DNA from: Gammaproteobacteria bacterium
Lineage (GTDB): Bacteria > Pseudomonadota > Gammaproteobacteria > Pseudomonadales > Azotimanducaceae
Assembly (NCBI GenBank): GCA_002731575.1
Contig: PCCE01000047.1
Span: 1-64,000 of the forward strand
Length of the DNA stretch: 64,000 nt
Direction of reading: 5' to 3'
Part shown: positions 35,113 to 43,404 of the stretch, piece after piece
Layout of the letters: every line of letters begins with the position of its first letter
How positions within the stretch are numbered: the first letter of the stretch is position 1
The notes under the pieces: model-generated
The model's database searches: none
What the model was told of the DNA's origin: nothing
What the model saw: only the letters and a program-made list of their open reading frames with translations
Program-made: the position numbers and the translations under genes

Positions 35113-36279
35113 TCAATAGGAGCGAGGCAGATCTAATACATGCTCTGCAACAAAGTTGCAGATCATCTCCTGAGAAATTGGCGCAATGCGCATTAGCCGC
35201 GCTTCGCGCCAATAGCGCTCCACATGATATTCCTTGGCATAACCAAAGCCGCCATGGGCTTGCATCGCTTGATCCGCAGCCTGAAAACCAGCATCCGCTG
35301 CCAACCACTTGGCCATATTGGCCTCTGCACCGCAGGGCAAACCGTTGTCCAGCATCCATGCAGCTTTGCGAATCATCAGCTCCGCCGCGTCCAACCGCAT
35401 CTTGGCTTCGGCTAACGGAAACGATACTCCTTGATTTTTACCGATAGGCCGACCAAATACAACCCGCTCGTTGGCATAACCCACCGCACGGCGCAGCGCG
35501 GCCTTGCCGATACCCAGCGCTTCTGCGGCAATTAGGACACGCTCGGCGTTTAGGCCTGAAATCAAATACTGGAAGCCCTTGCCCTCTTCGCCCACCCGGT
35601 CACTTATGCTTACTGGCAAATCGTCGTAAACCACCTCACAGGTAGCCACTGCATTGCGCCCTACTTTGTCGATGGGAGAAATGGTCACCTCGTCCCGCTG
35701 CAGCTCGGCCAGCAACAGAGTCATACCGTCAGTTCGGCGTTCTACTTCCTCGCGTGGCGTCGTCCGAGTCAACAAAAGCACCCGCTGCGACTGTAGCGCC
35801 TTGGTAGTCCAGACTTTACGTCCGCGCACAACGTAGTGATCTCCGTCGCGCCGTGCGGCTGTCTTAATCGATGTGGTATCGGTACCTGCATCCGGCTCTG
35901 TGACACCGAAGGCCACATGCAGCTCGCCTCGGGCAACCGCAGGCAGGTACTTTTGTTTTATTTCCTCGGAGCCGAACTTTACGACCGGCTCCATACCGAA
36001 CATGGACAGGTGCAAGGGTGTTGCACCGTTCATGGCCGCGCCGGATGCGGCCACTTCTTCCAGCACAATGCTGGCCTCGGTAATACCGCGACCGCTACCG
36101 CCATAAGCTTCAGGTATGGCTATCCCAATCCAGCCTGCTTCAGACATCGCAGTATAAAAGTCCCACGGAAACTCATGGTCGGCGTCCTTTTGCGCCCAGT
36201 ACTCGTCAGGATAATCCGCACATACCTTGGCTACCGCATCACGAATTAGGTCCTGTTCTTCTGTTAGTGAAAAATCCAT
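35113..36279 (-). CDS. Acyl-CoA dehydrogenase
   Basis: A 388-residue flavoprotein with complete ACAD domains: N-terminal helices (MDFSLTEEQDLIRDA), beta-domain HVAFGVTEPDAGTDTTS and C-terminal VVFGRPIGKNQGVSF, QAHGGFGYAKEYHVERYWRE, ending APISQEMICNFVAEHVLDL, where the Glu of SQEM takes the usual catalytic-tail position. ATG 36279 follows a run of G behind TAGGGGGGG; longer frames run into the divergent promoter. It probably forms an operon with the epoxide-hydrolase-like gene and is divergent from a crotonase 76 nt away, so both are likely controlled together. Confidence 0.92.
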   Translation of the reverse strand: MDFSLTEEQDLIRDAVAKVCADYPDEYWAQKDADHEFPWDFYTAMSEAGWIGIAIPEAYGGSGRGITEASIVLEEVAASGAAMNGATPLHLSMFGMEPVVKFGSEEIKQKYLPAVARGELHVAFGVTEPDAGTDTTSIKTAARRDGDHYVVRGRKVWTTKALQSQRVLLLTRTTPREEVERRTDGMTLLLAELQRDEVTISPIDKVGRNAVATCEVVYDDLPVSISDRVGEEGKGFQYLISGLNAERVLIAAEALGIGKAALRRAVGYANERVVFGRPIGKNQGVSFPLAEAKMRLDAAELMIRKAAWMLDNGLPCGAEANMAKWLAADAGFQAADQAMQAHGGFGYAKEYHVERYWREARLMRIAPISQEMICNFVAEHVLDLPRSY

Positions 36280-36291
36280 AACCCCCCCTAT

Positions 36292-36320
36292 TTGTCTGGC
36301 AATCCCTTGGGCAGTATAGA
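36292..36320 (+). promoter_or_regulatory. Putative promoter of the crotonase gene
   Basis: TTGTCT (36292-36297) and TATAGA (36315-36320) are separated by exactly 17 nt and point to the ATG at 36356, with room for a short leader. The region also serves the divergent dehydrogenase. Confidence 0.55.
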
Positions 36321-36355
36321 GTGACCACACGCTAGCAACCACAGTGGAGGCATCC

Positions 36356-37168
36356 ATGAATTCTGAGCAAACCCTCACCCTGCAAACCGAGCGCATGCAG
36401 GCACATATCGACAATGGCATCGGCTGGATGGTTTTTAACAATCCCGCCCGGCATAACGCACTATCGCTGGAAATGTGGGAGGGCATCGGCGACATCCTCG
36501 AACACTTTGCCGCTAACGACGACGTTCGCGTGGTTGTTATGCGCGGCGCTGGCGGCAAGGCCTTTGTTTCTGGCGCAGACATTTCAGAATTCGACAGTGC
36601 ACGGGCAAACGCTGAACAACGGGCCAGTTATGGTGTGATTGCCGGTCGCGCCACGCACTGGCTCAACAAAATAGAAAAGCCCCTGATCGGGCTAATTGAG
36701 GGTTATTGCATCGGTGGCGGCTTAGCCACTGCCCTTTCTGCCGATATTCGCTTCGCCACACCAGATTCACGCTTTGGCATCCCGGCGGCCAAACTCGGGC
36801 TTGGCTACGAATTTGAGGGCCTAGCCAAGCTGGCCCGATTGGTTGGCCCAAGCCGTGCACGCGACATCATGTTTTCCGCCCGCTTTATGCCCGCCATTGA
36901 GGCCAAGGAAATGGGTTTGGTCAACTTCATCTACCCCAGGGAAGACATTGAGAACGCTTGCATCGACTACGCCAAAACCGTTGCGGGCAATGCGCCGCTG
37001 ACTGTAAAAGCGGCGAAGGCGGCGCTCAACGCATGGGAGCGCGGCAGTCGCGAGGACGAGGTGGAAACCGTGCGCGCCATGGTCGATGTCTGCTTTAACA
37101 GCGAGGACTACAAGGAGGGCCGCAAAGCCTTTGCAAGCAAACGCAAACCCGAATTCAACAGCCGCTAG
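36356..37168 (+). CDS. Enoyl-CoA hydratase/isomerase family protein
   Basis: A 270-residue crotonase. GGAGG (36346-36350) lies 5 nt before ATG 36356, so the in-frame GTG at 36344 is rejected. Blocks are FNNPARHNALSLEMW, RGAGGKAFVSGADISEF, IEGYCIGGGLATALSADIRFA and FGIPAAKLGLGYEFEG. The first catalytic Glu of hydratases is replaced in GGGLAT, which allows isomerase or other crotonase chemistry. It is divergent from an ACAD and probably acts in the same pathway. Confidence 0.87.
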   Translation: MNSEQTLTLQTERMQAHIDNGIGWMVFNNPARHNALSLEMWEGIGDILEHFAANDDVRVVVMRGAGGKAFVSGADISEFDSARANAEQRASYGVIAGRATHWLNKIEKPLIGLIEGYCIGGGLATALSADIRFATPDSRFGIPAAKLGLGYEFEGLAKLARLVGPSRARDIMFSARFMPAIEAKEMGLVNFIYPREDIENACIDYAKTVAGNAPLTVKAAKAALNAWERGSREDEVETVRAMVDVCFNSEDYKEGRKAFASKRKPEFNSR

Positions 37169-37260
37169 CTAAGTTTGAAAGCCCAGTTTAGGAAGTGGGC
37201 CCATCGTTACCTGCCCTACCTCTGTTAAGCTACGGTTTTGCCAGCGTAAAGGGCGTTTTC

Positions 37261-38028
37261 ATGAGCCAAGCCGTCACAGCCTGCGTTATCGTTATCGGTA
37301 ACGAGATTCTTTCCGGGCGAACCCAAGACATAAACCTCAACCACATTGCCACCACCTTGGGCGGTTGGGGTATTCAAGTACACCACGCAAGGGTCATACC
37401 CGACGACGAGGACATCATCGTCAACACGATTAACGAGGTGCGGGTGGCCTACGACTATGTGTTCACAACCGGTGGCATTGGCCCTACTCACGATGACATC
37501 ACGGCAGTCTGTGTGGCCAAGGCCTTCGACGTGCCCATCATCCAGCACCCGGAGATTGCCGAGCGCATCCGCCAGCGCCCAGCACCGCAAGACATCATGG
37601 CATCACGCTTGCTGATGGCACGGGTGCCCGAAGGCGCCAGCCTAGTCGACAACCCCAGCGGTGGGCCCCAAGGCTTCGCGATGCACAATGTCTATGTCAT
37701 GGCGGGCATACCAAGAGTGATGCAGGCCATGCTTTCAACCCTCGAGGGCAAACTGCAAAGCGGCTTCGTAATTCGCAGTCATACGGTACGCGCCTATACC
37801 GGAGAGAGTTCTATAGCCGACGCCTTGGCGCAGATACAGCTCGACAACCCAGATGCAGACATAGGCAGCTATCCATTTTTGCGCGACGATCGCTACGGTA
37901 CCCACTTAGTGATTCGCGGCGCTGACACCACCCTACTGGCGCAGATAGCCGCAGCGGTAATGGAAGCGGTGCGAGCCATTGGCGAGACCCCAGAAGACTT
38001 GGGCTTAGATGCCGATGCGAATGCCTGA
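37261..38028 (+). CDS. MoaB/Mog-fold (CinA N-terminal-like) protein
   Basis: A 255-residue cytosolic protein with the molybdopterin-binding fold found in MoaB, MogA and the N-terminal half of CinA. The start ATG 37261 opens directly into TACVIVIGNEILSGRTQDIN; then VFTTGGIGPTHDDIT, GASLVDNPSGGPQGFAM and VYVMAGIPRVMQAM. The nicotinamide-deamidase half of full CinA is absent. Relatives are annotated as competence/damage-inducible CinA-like proteins or as nucleotide (ADP-ribose) pyrophosphatases; the role here is unclear. It overlaps the next gene by 20 nt. Confidence 0.85.
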   Translation: MSQAVTACVIVIGNEILSGRTQDINLNHIATTLGGWGIQVHHARVIPDDEDIIVNTINEVRVAYDYVFTTGGIGPTHDDITAVCVAKAFDVPIIQHPEIAERIRQRPAPQDIMASRLLMARVPEGASLVDNPSGGPQGFAMHNVYVMAGIPRVMQAMLSTLEGKLQSGFVIRSHTVRAYTGESSIADALAQIQLDNPDADIGSYPFLRDDRYGTHLVIRGADTTLLAQIAAAVMEAVRAIGETPEDLGLDADANA

Positions 38029-39241
38029 GCAAGCGCCATCTAGCGGCTTGTTGATCACGCCTCTGCGCAAGTCTTTGCGCAAGCTGAGCGGATGCTATGC
38101 GCTGCTGATGTCCTTACTAGGGGCACTATTACTGGCCCTGTTCAGCACTGGGGCCTATGCCCAATCCCATATATCCGTAGCCCAACATACAAGCAATCCT
38201 GAAACCTCCTACAGCAGCGGTGCGCAGCCGAACCGGGTGCTAGCTGCGAGAATCGCGCTGCAGCAATGTCAGCAGGCGAATCCGCCTGTTGCCGCATCTC
38301 CAGGCACCACAGATGCGTGCGAGCTGGTGGTTATGGACGGTGAGCAGATCACAACCGCCGCCCAGCTAAGACCACAGCATGAAGCGGCAACGCCGTTGTA
38401 TCTGTGGCGCTTTCGCAGTGACAGCCGCAACGACAGCGCCACGGTTTATGTGGGCGGGACCGTGCATATATTGAAACAGACCCTTTACCCGCTGCCGGAG
38501 CAATTCCAGCAGGCCTACGACGCCAGCCAAAATCTGGTGTTTGAGGTAGACCTGAGCCGCTATGCGCCAGCCCAAGTGCAGAACAAAACCATGCAGTACG
38601 CACAGCTCAGCGAAGGCTCCTTGCGCCAAAGCCTACCAACCGAGACCTACCAAGCCTTAGTCGATGCGGGCCTGCTCTACGGCATGCCGGTTGGCCAAAT
38701 GCAGAATTTCAAACCCATGCTGGCATTCCAGCAATTGGGCGTGCTGGGCATGTTTGCCCTAGGCTACGATCCAGCCTTTGGTGTCGATCATTATTTCGGC
38801 CAACTCGGCGAGCGTGACGCTGAGCATATCCTGCAGCTTGAAACCTTAGAGCAGCAGCTTGGCCTGCTGTTTAACCAGCCGCTGGACGTACAGGTAGCAG
38901 TGCTAGAACAAGCCCTTGAGGAACTGGATTCGCTAGAGACCACAACCAGCGCCCTAGTCCGCGCCTATTTTCACGGCGACGACGCGACGCTTTTCGCGCT
39001 CATGGACGAGCAAGCCGGCGACCACCCTCTGGCCAAGGCGTTTAACGCCCAGCTTATTGACCAACGCAATCGCGGCATGGCGAAAAAAATACAGGGCTAC
39101 CTCGGCACCGACGACAGCTACTTCGTACTGGTTGGCGCGGCCCACCTGGTTGGCCCCATGAGTATTATCGCCTTACTGCAACGTGCAGGCTTTAGTGGCA
39201 CCAGGCTTTATTCCAGTCAATCCCTCTCGGCACAGCGCTAA
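38009..39241 (+). CDS. TraB/GumN family exported protein
   Basis: A 410-residue protein with a late N-terminal signal segment (LLMSLLGALLLALFSTGAYA). The TraB/GumN domain begins LWRFRSDSRNDSATVYVGGTVHIL and ends with YFVLVGAAHLVGP and IIALLQRAG. GxxH-type motifs in this family are proposed to bind metal and act as a peptidase, as in Tiki proteins; enzymatic function in bacteria is not established. The start overlaps the previous gene by 20 nt; ATG 38021 is an alternative. The next gene follows after 6 nt. Confidence 0.82.
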   Translation: MPMRMPEQAPSSGLLITPLRKSLRKLSGCYALLMSLLGALLLALFSTGAYAQSHISVAQHTSNPETSYSSGAQPNRVLAARIALQQCQQANPPVAASPGTTDACELVVMDGEQITTAAQLRPQHEAATPLYLWRFRSDSRNDSATVYVGGTVHILKQTLYPLPEQFQQAYDASQNLVFEVDLSRYAPAQVQNKTMQYAQLSEGSLRQSLPTETYQALVDAGLLYGMPVGQMQNFKPMLAFQQLGVLGMFALGYDPAFGVDHYFGQLGERDAEHILQLETLEQQLGLLFNQPLDVQVAVLEQALEELDSLETTTSALVRAYFHGDDATLFALMDEQAGDHPLAKAFNAQLIDQRNRGMAKKIQGYLGTDDSYFVLVGAAHLVGPMSIIALLQRAGFSGTRLYSSQSLSAQR

Positions 39242-39247
39242 ATTTTT

Positions 39248-40201
39248 ATGCTCGACACCAGTAGCTTTCAGCCAGCCCTTGGACTTGGCAACCCCAACCT
39301 ACAAACCATTATGAGCAGCGTTGGGCGGAAAATTTTCAAGCCCCATTGGCAAGATGCCTTCGTCGCCCGGTCAACACACCGGGACATTCATGTCCAAGGG
39401 CAGCATCTGACCGCTCGCTATGACCGTGCCGACGACGCCGATGCGCCCTTGGTGATGATTATTCACGGCTGGCTCGGCAGTGCCGACTCTACTTACGTGC
39501 TGGCGACCGCCCACAGCCTGAACAACGCTGGTTTTCATGTCGCCAGACTGACCCTTCGCGACCACGGCAACACGGCGGGGTTAAACGAGGGTATGTTTCA
39601 TTCCGCCATGACCGACGAAGTAGTGGCGGCGGCGCAGTTTGTGCTGAGCGATTTCAACCGCAGTGCTGCCGGCCTGCTGGGATTTTCCATGGGCGGCAAC
39701 TTTGCGCTACGGCTCGCCAAACACCTGCCCCAGCTTCATGTACTCGCAATTTGCCCCGCGATCAGCCCGCGCCACACCGTGGAACAGATCGGCAACAGCG
39801 GTATCTATCAACGTTATTTCATGGGTAAGTGGCGTGCGCTTTGGGAGCAGAAGCAGGCCGCATTCCCCCAGCGTTACGATTTTTCTCGAATGAACGGCGT
39901 AACCAGTATCCAGGCACTAACTGAAATTTTTATCGAGGAACATACCGACTTTGCCAGCCTAGACGAGTACTACGCGGCCTACGATTTGCGCGGCGACGCG
40001 CTGCAAGGTGTCTCTGCAACCATACTTGCCGCCAGCGACGACCCGATTATTCCTGCTGAGCATTATCAAGGATTACCCGATTCCATACATGTTGCGCTGT
40101 CCGCACGCGGTGGGCATACCGCCTATATCAAGAACTGGCGGTTGGAGAGTTGGGTAGACGACTATGCTCTGGGGATTTTTACCCGACGCCTAAACTCATA
40201 G
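39248..40201 (+). CDS. YheT-family alpha/beta hydrolase
   Basis: A 317-residue member of the YheT/COG0429 group. It has the family N terminus ALGLGNPNLQTIMSS, the oxyanion MIIHGWLGSADS, the typical LRDHGNTAGLNEGMFHS, and LGFSMGGN with nucleophile Ser147; the final His is in ARGGHTAYI. Members are thought to be carboxylesterases, with lipid or ester substrates unknown. It lies 6 nt after the TraB gene, so it is in the same operon, and its 3' end overlaps the convergent acetyltransferase by 40 nt. Confidence 0.88.
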   Translation: MLDTSSFQPALGLGNPNLQTIMSSVGRKIFKPHWQDAFVARSTHRDIHVQGQHLTARYDRADDADAPLVMIIHGWLGSADSTYVLATAHSLNNAGFHVARLTLRDHGNTAGLNEGMFHSAMTDEVVAAAQFVLSDFNRSAAGLLGFSMGGNFALRLAKHLPQLHVLAICPAISPRHTVEQIGNSGIYQRYFMGKWRALWEQKQAAFPQRYDFSRMNGVTSIQALTEIFIEEHTDFASLDEYYAAYDLRGDALQGVSATILAASDDPIIPAEHYQGLPDSIHVALSARGGHTAYIKNWRLESWVDDYALGIFTRRLNS

Positions 40202-40812
40202 ATACTGTTATACTCAGAAAAATATGTATTCGCAGACCAATCATGCGCACTTAGTGGGGCATTGCACTCCGCAGTCGGCAGATCCAGCAGCTCGAAGTCC
40301 TTAGCTAATACCATGTAATGGTTGGCAAGACGGCTTTCGCCGTTAAAAGTAATCTGATCTTCTTGCTGACCTTGCAGCTTGGCGCCGAGCTTGCGCGCCA
40401 CAGCAATACCGGAGCTATTATCCGGCTGCACAAAGAGCTCGACCCTTGCCAGACCTAAGCGGTCAAAACTCCAATGCAGCGCTTGCGCAGCAGCCTGAGT
40501 GCAAATTCCGCGGCCAACTGAATCTCTGCGCACCCAATAACCCATCTGACCCACGGGTTGTCCAAGAACAGGCAAGTAAATGTCAACGCCGCCCAGAATG
40601 TGCTTATCGTTGGAGCCAACAATCGCCCAACGAAACGCTTGGCCTTGTTGCCAGTGATCAATACTGCTGTTTACCCAGGCCCTCGCATCTTTCAAAGTGT
40701 AACGCGGCGTGCACCAATCCAACCAGGGGCCAATATGGCCAACCGAGCTCGACACAGCCCGCTGCAGATCGCTGGCATCGGTAGATTTGTAAGGACGAAT
40801 ACTTATCGGCAT
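40162..40812 (-). CDS. GNAT family N-acetyltransferase (RimJ/RimL-like)
   Basis: A 216-residue acetyltransferase. The acetyl-CoA pyrophosphate loop is RDSVGRGICTQA, preceded by GQMGYWV and followed by VELFVQPDNSSGIAVARKLGAKLQG. This order is typical of RimJ/RimL-type enzymes that acetylate protein N termini or small amines. It shares 40 bp with the 3' end of the YheT gene on the other strand. The last 25-30 residues lie outside the usual domain. Substrate unknown. Confidence 0.87.
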   Translation of the reverse strand: MPISIRPYKSTDASDLQRAVSSSVGHIGPWLDWCTPRYTLKDARAWVNSSIDHWQQGQAFRWAIVGSNDKHILGGVDIYLPVLGQPVGQMGYWVRRDSVGRGICTQAAAQALHWSFDRLGLARVELFVQPDNSSGIAVARKLGAKLQGQQEDQITFNGESRLANHYMVLAKDFELLDLPTAECNAPLSAHDWSANTYFSEYNSIYEFRRRVKIPRA

Positions 40813-40924
40813 AGAGGCAGCTCAAATAGCCCTCTATTGCAGACCATTTCACCGCTTAAGGCATCACCGTTGATCGGATAAACACCACCCTCGGTCTAAA
40901 CCTTGCCCTTTTCGACTCTATATT

Positions 40925-42415
40925 TTACGAATTGGGGCCTGATGCCCTCCTTTCGTCGCCACGAAAGAAATAAGTCAACACCAACAATATCGCCGCAATC
41001 ACTAAGTAGTACTGAATCATGTAGGAGAAAATAGGCGACATACTTTGCAAACCGCCGTCGGTGGCCTCACCACCCAACAGACCTGCGAGCACGCCGCCAA
41101 TGGCTGAGGCCAAGAACCACAGACCGAACATCTGCCCAACATAACGCTTGGGCGAGTAACGCGAGAAAGCCGACAGCCCAATTGGCGAAAGAGTCAGCTC
41201 GCCCCAAGTTTGGAGCAAATAGGTGAGCAGCAACCACTGCAAACCAATGGGAGCTGACTCCAAGGCCACCCCAACCGCAACAAGCATGACCACAAAACTC
41301 AGAGCCATGAACAGCAGGCCCACGGCAAATTTAAGCGGCAGCGAAGGGTCCAGATTGCGCCGCCCAAGAAAGGCCCAAAAGGCCGCGAACATAGGCGCGA
41401 AGATCACTACATAGATGGGGTTAAAGAACTGCACCCAAGACACAGGCATATCAAAACCCATGAAATTAAGGTCGGTATAGTCCCGGGCGAACAGGTTCAA
41501 TGAGCCCCCAGATTGATCAAAACCAGACCAAAAGGCTGCCGCAGCAACAAACAGCAAAAACAGCAGCAGCACGTTCTTGCGTTCCGCCGCGTTGAGTCCG
41601 GCGAAGGCATACAGGTAGACAAAGTAGATGCCGGCAATCGTTGTTAGGAAGTAAGCAAAATTCTCCGCAAACACACTGGCCTGAACGTCGATGACCCCAG
41701 TGCCGAACAACACCACCGGCACGGCTGCCAACACAGCGGCACCCGAAGCCCACTGTCGGTATTTGTTGCGAGTCGTATCCGGCATGGCATTTGGTGCAAG
41801 CCCTGCATCACCGAGCAAATGACGAGTGCGTGCATACTGCAAAACCCCGAACAACATACCCACACCAGCAGCGCCAAAACCCCAATGCCAGCCGATCTTC
41901 TCGCCCATATAGCCGCAAATCGCAAAGCCCACCATGGAGCCAATGTTGATGGACATATAAAAGATGGTGAAGCCAGCATCCCGACGCGGATCGTCGTCGG
42001 CATATAGCTTGCCCACTATGGTGGAAATGTTGCTTTTCAACAGCCCGGTACCAATGGCCACCAAGCCCAAACCAAAAAACAATCCAGATTCAATGGGCAC
42101 CGCCAAGATGAGATGGCCCAAGGCAATAATAATCGCTCCGTAGAGCACAGCGCGCTGATGGCCGAGCAGATTATCTGCCAGCCAGCCGCCGGGTACCGCT
42201 AAGAAATACACCATGCCCACATAGATGCCGTAGATAGCTTGAGCCTCCAGCGGACTCATGCCAAGGCCGGCGTTTGCAGTGCTTACTGCCCCGGTCATGT
42301 ACAGCACCAATAAAGCGCGCATGCCGTAGTAGGACATTCGCTCCCACATCTCGGTAAGAAACAAGGTTCGCAGGCCTACGGGATGACCAAAAAAATCAGC
42401 GTTAGTGGCAGTCAT
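40925..42415 (-). CDS. POT-family proton-dependent peptide transporter
   Basis: A 496-residue inner-membrane protein with about 14 hydrophobic segments. The ExxER motif (EMWERMSYYGMRALL) and both PTR2 signatures are present: GGWLADNLLGHQRAVL and FTIFYMSINIGSMVG. It should import di- or tripeptides with protons. ATG 42415 is preferred because AAGGA precedes it; an upstream ATG (42445) lacks a ribosome site. It is 67 nt downstream of the HMG-CoA lyase gene and may share its transcript. Confidence 0.9.
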   Translation of the reverse strand: MTATNADFFGHPVGLRTLFLTEMWERMSYYGMRALLVLYMTGAVSTANAGLGMSPLEAQAIYGIYVGMVYFLAVPGGWLADNLLGHQRAVLYGAIIIALGHLILAVPIESGLFFGLGLVAIGTGLLKSNISTIVGKLYADDDPRRDAGFTIFYMSINIGSMVGFAICGYMGEKIGWHWGFGAAGVGMLFGVLQYARTRHLLGDAGLAPNAMPDTTRNKYRQWASGAAVLAAVPVVLFGTGVIDVQASVFAENFAYFLTTIAGIYFVYLYAFAGLNAAERKNVLLLFLLFVAAAAFWSGFDQSGGSLNLFARDYTDLNFMGFDMPVSWVQFFNPIYVVIFAPMFAAFWAFLGRRNLDPSLPLKFAVGLLFMALSFVVMLVAVGVALESAPIGLQWLLLTYLLQTWGELTLSPIGLSAFSRYSPKRYVGQMFGLWFLASAIGGVLAGLLGGEATDGGLQSMSPIFSYMIQYYLVIAAILLVLTYFFRGDERRASGPNS

Positions 42416-42482
42416 CGGTTTGTCCTTGGCTAAGGGCTGCGGCATTCATGCGGCGGTGGTCACCGCGAATGCGGTGTCGGCA

Positions 42483-43394
42483 TCAAGTTGCCAACGCAGC
42501 TGGCCAATCGCCAGCTTTCAACAGCATGGAAGGTAACCGCTTACCCAAGATCGGCTCAAGCCATGCGGCAGCATCTAATAGTGCTGGCATGGCTAAGTCG
42601 TGACCCACATCGCTGCGATTGAGCAAATACACCAAATCTTCGGTGGCGATATTGCCGCTGGCATTAGGCGCAAACGGGCAGCCACCGATGCCGCCAATGC
42701 TCGCATCCAAGGTCGTTACACCGGCCAGCAAACTGGCAAAGGCGTTGCCAATACCAGTATTGCGGGTGTCATGAAAATGCGCGCGCATAGGAACGTCACC
42801 GGCAAGTTGACCCAGCGCGGTAAAAGTCTGCTGCACCTGCCACGGCACACCCACGCCGATGGTGTCAGCCAAGGCGATCTCCACCGGTCCCGCCTCAAGC
42901 AGGGCTTCTGCCGCCGCCAGCACGTTAGCCAAGGGCACCTGACCTTCGAAGGGACAACCAAATGCCACCGCCAAGGTGACCTGCACGGGGAAATTGGTTT
43001 GCGCGCCGTCTTGGATAACTTCGCGGGCCATGGCCACAGCATCCGCCACCCGCTGGCCTTGATTGCGTTCACCAAAGGTATCGCTCACTGGTACCACCAA
43101 ACCCGCCTCATCAAGGCAGGTTTCACGCAAGCGACGGTAGCCGCGCTCATTCAGAATGAGACCCGTGTAGCGCACATCGCCGCGCTGCGGTAGTCCCGCA
43201 CACACGGCTTCGGCGTCCGCCATTTGCGGCACACGCTCTGGGTGTACAAAACTGGTGACCTCAATACGGCGGCTGCCTGCAGCCAAGGCATGATCGATAA
43301 GCTGCAGCTTTTGTTCGGTGCTGACCAGCACATCTTCGTTTTGCAGCCCGTCACGCGGACTGACTTCCATTACTGTAACCGCAGTAGGCAACAT
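42483..43394 (-). CDS. Hydroxymethylglutaryl-CoA lyase
   Basis: A 303-residue DRE-TIM enzyme that splits 3-hydroxy-3-methylglutaryl-CoA to acetoacetate and acetyl-CoA, the last step of leucine catabolism. It has VSPRDGLQNE at the start, EVTSFVHPERVPQMAD, the active-site Cys loop GGIGGCPFAPNASGNIATED, and HFHDTRNTG. ATG 43394 is chosen since upstream codons of the frame lie inside glnS. The gene begins 10 nt after the glnS stop, an unusual pairing. No other leucine-pathway gene (MCC subunits) is adjacent. Confidence 0.88.
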   Translation of the reverse strand: MLPTAVTVMEVSPRDGLQNEDVLVSTEQKLQLIDHALAAGSRRIEVTSFVHPERVPQMADAEAVCAGLPQRGDVRYTGLILNERGYRRLRETCLDEAGLVVPVSDTFGERNQGQRVADAVAMAREVIQDGAQTNFPVQVTLAVAFGCPFEGQVPLANVLAAAEALLEAGPVEIALADTIGVGVPWQVQQTFTALGQLAGDVPMRAHFHDTRNTGIGNAFASLLAGVTTLDASIGGIGGCPFAPNASGNIATEDLVYLLNRSDVGHDLAMPALLDAAAWLEPILGKRLPSMLLKAGDWPAALAT

Positions 43395-43404
43395 GGCAGA
43401 GCGG

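Noticed and set aside
42600..43193. 197-codon rightward frame opposite HMG-CoA lyase
   Set aside because: Antisense shadow; composition rich in His, Arg and Gln without domain.
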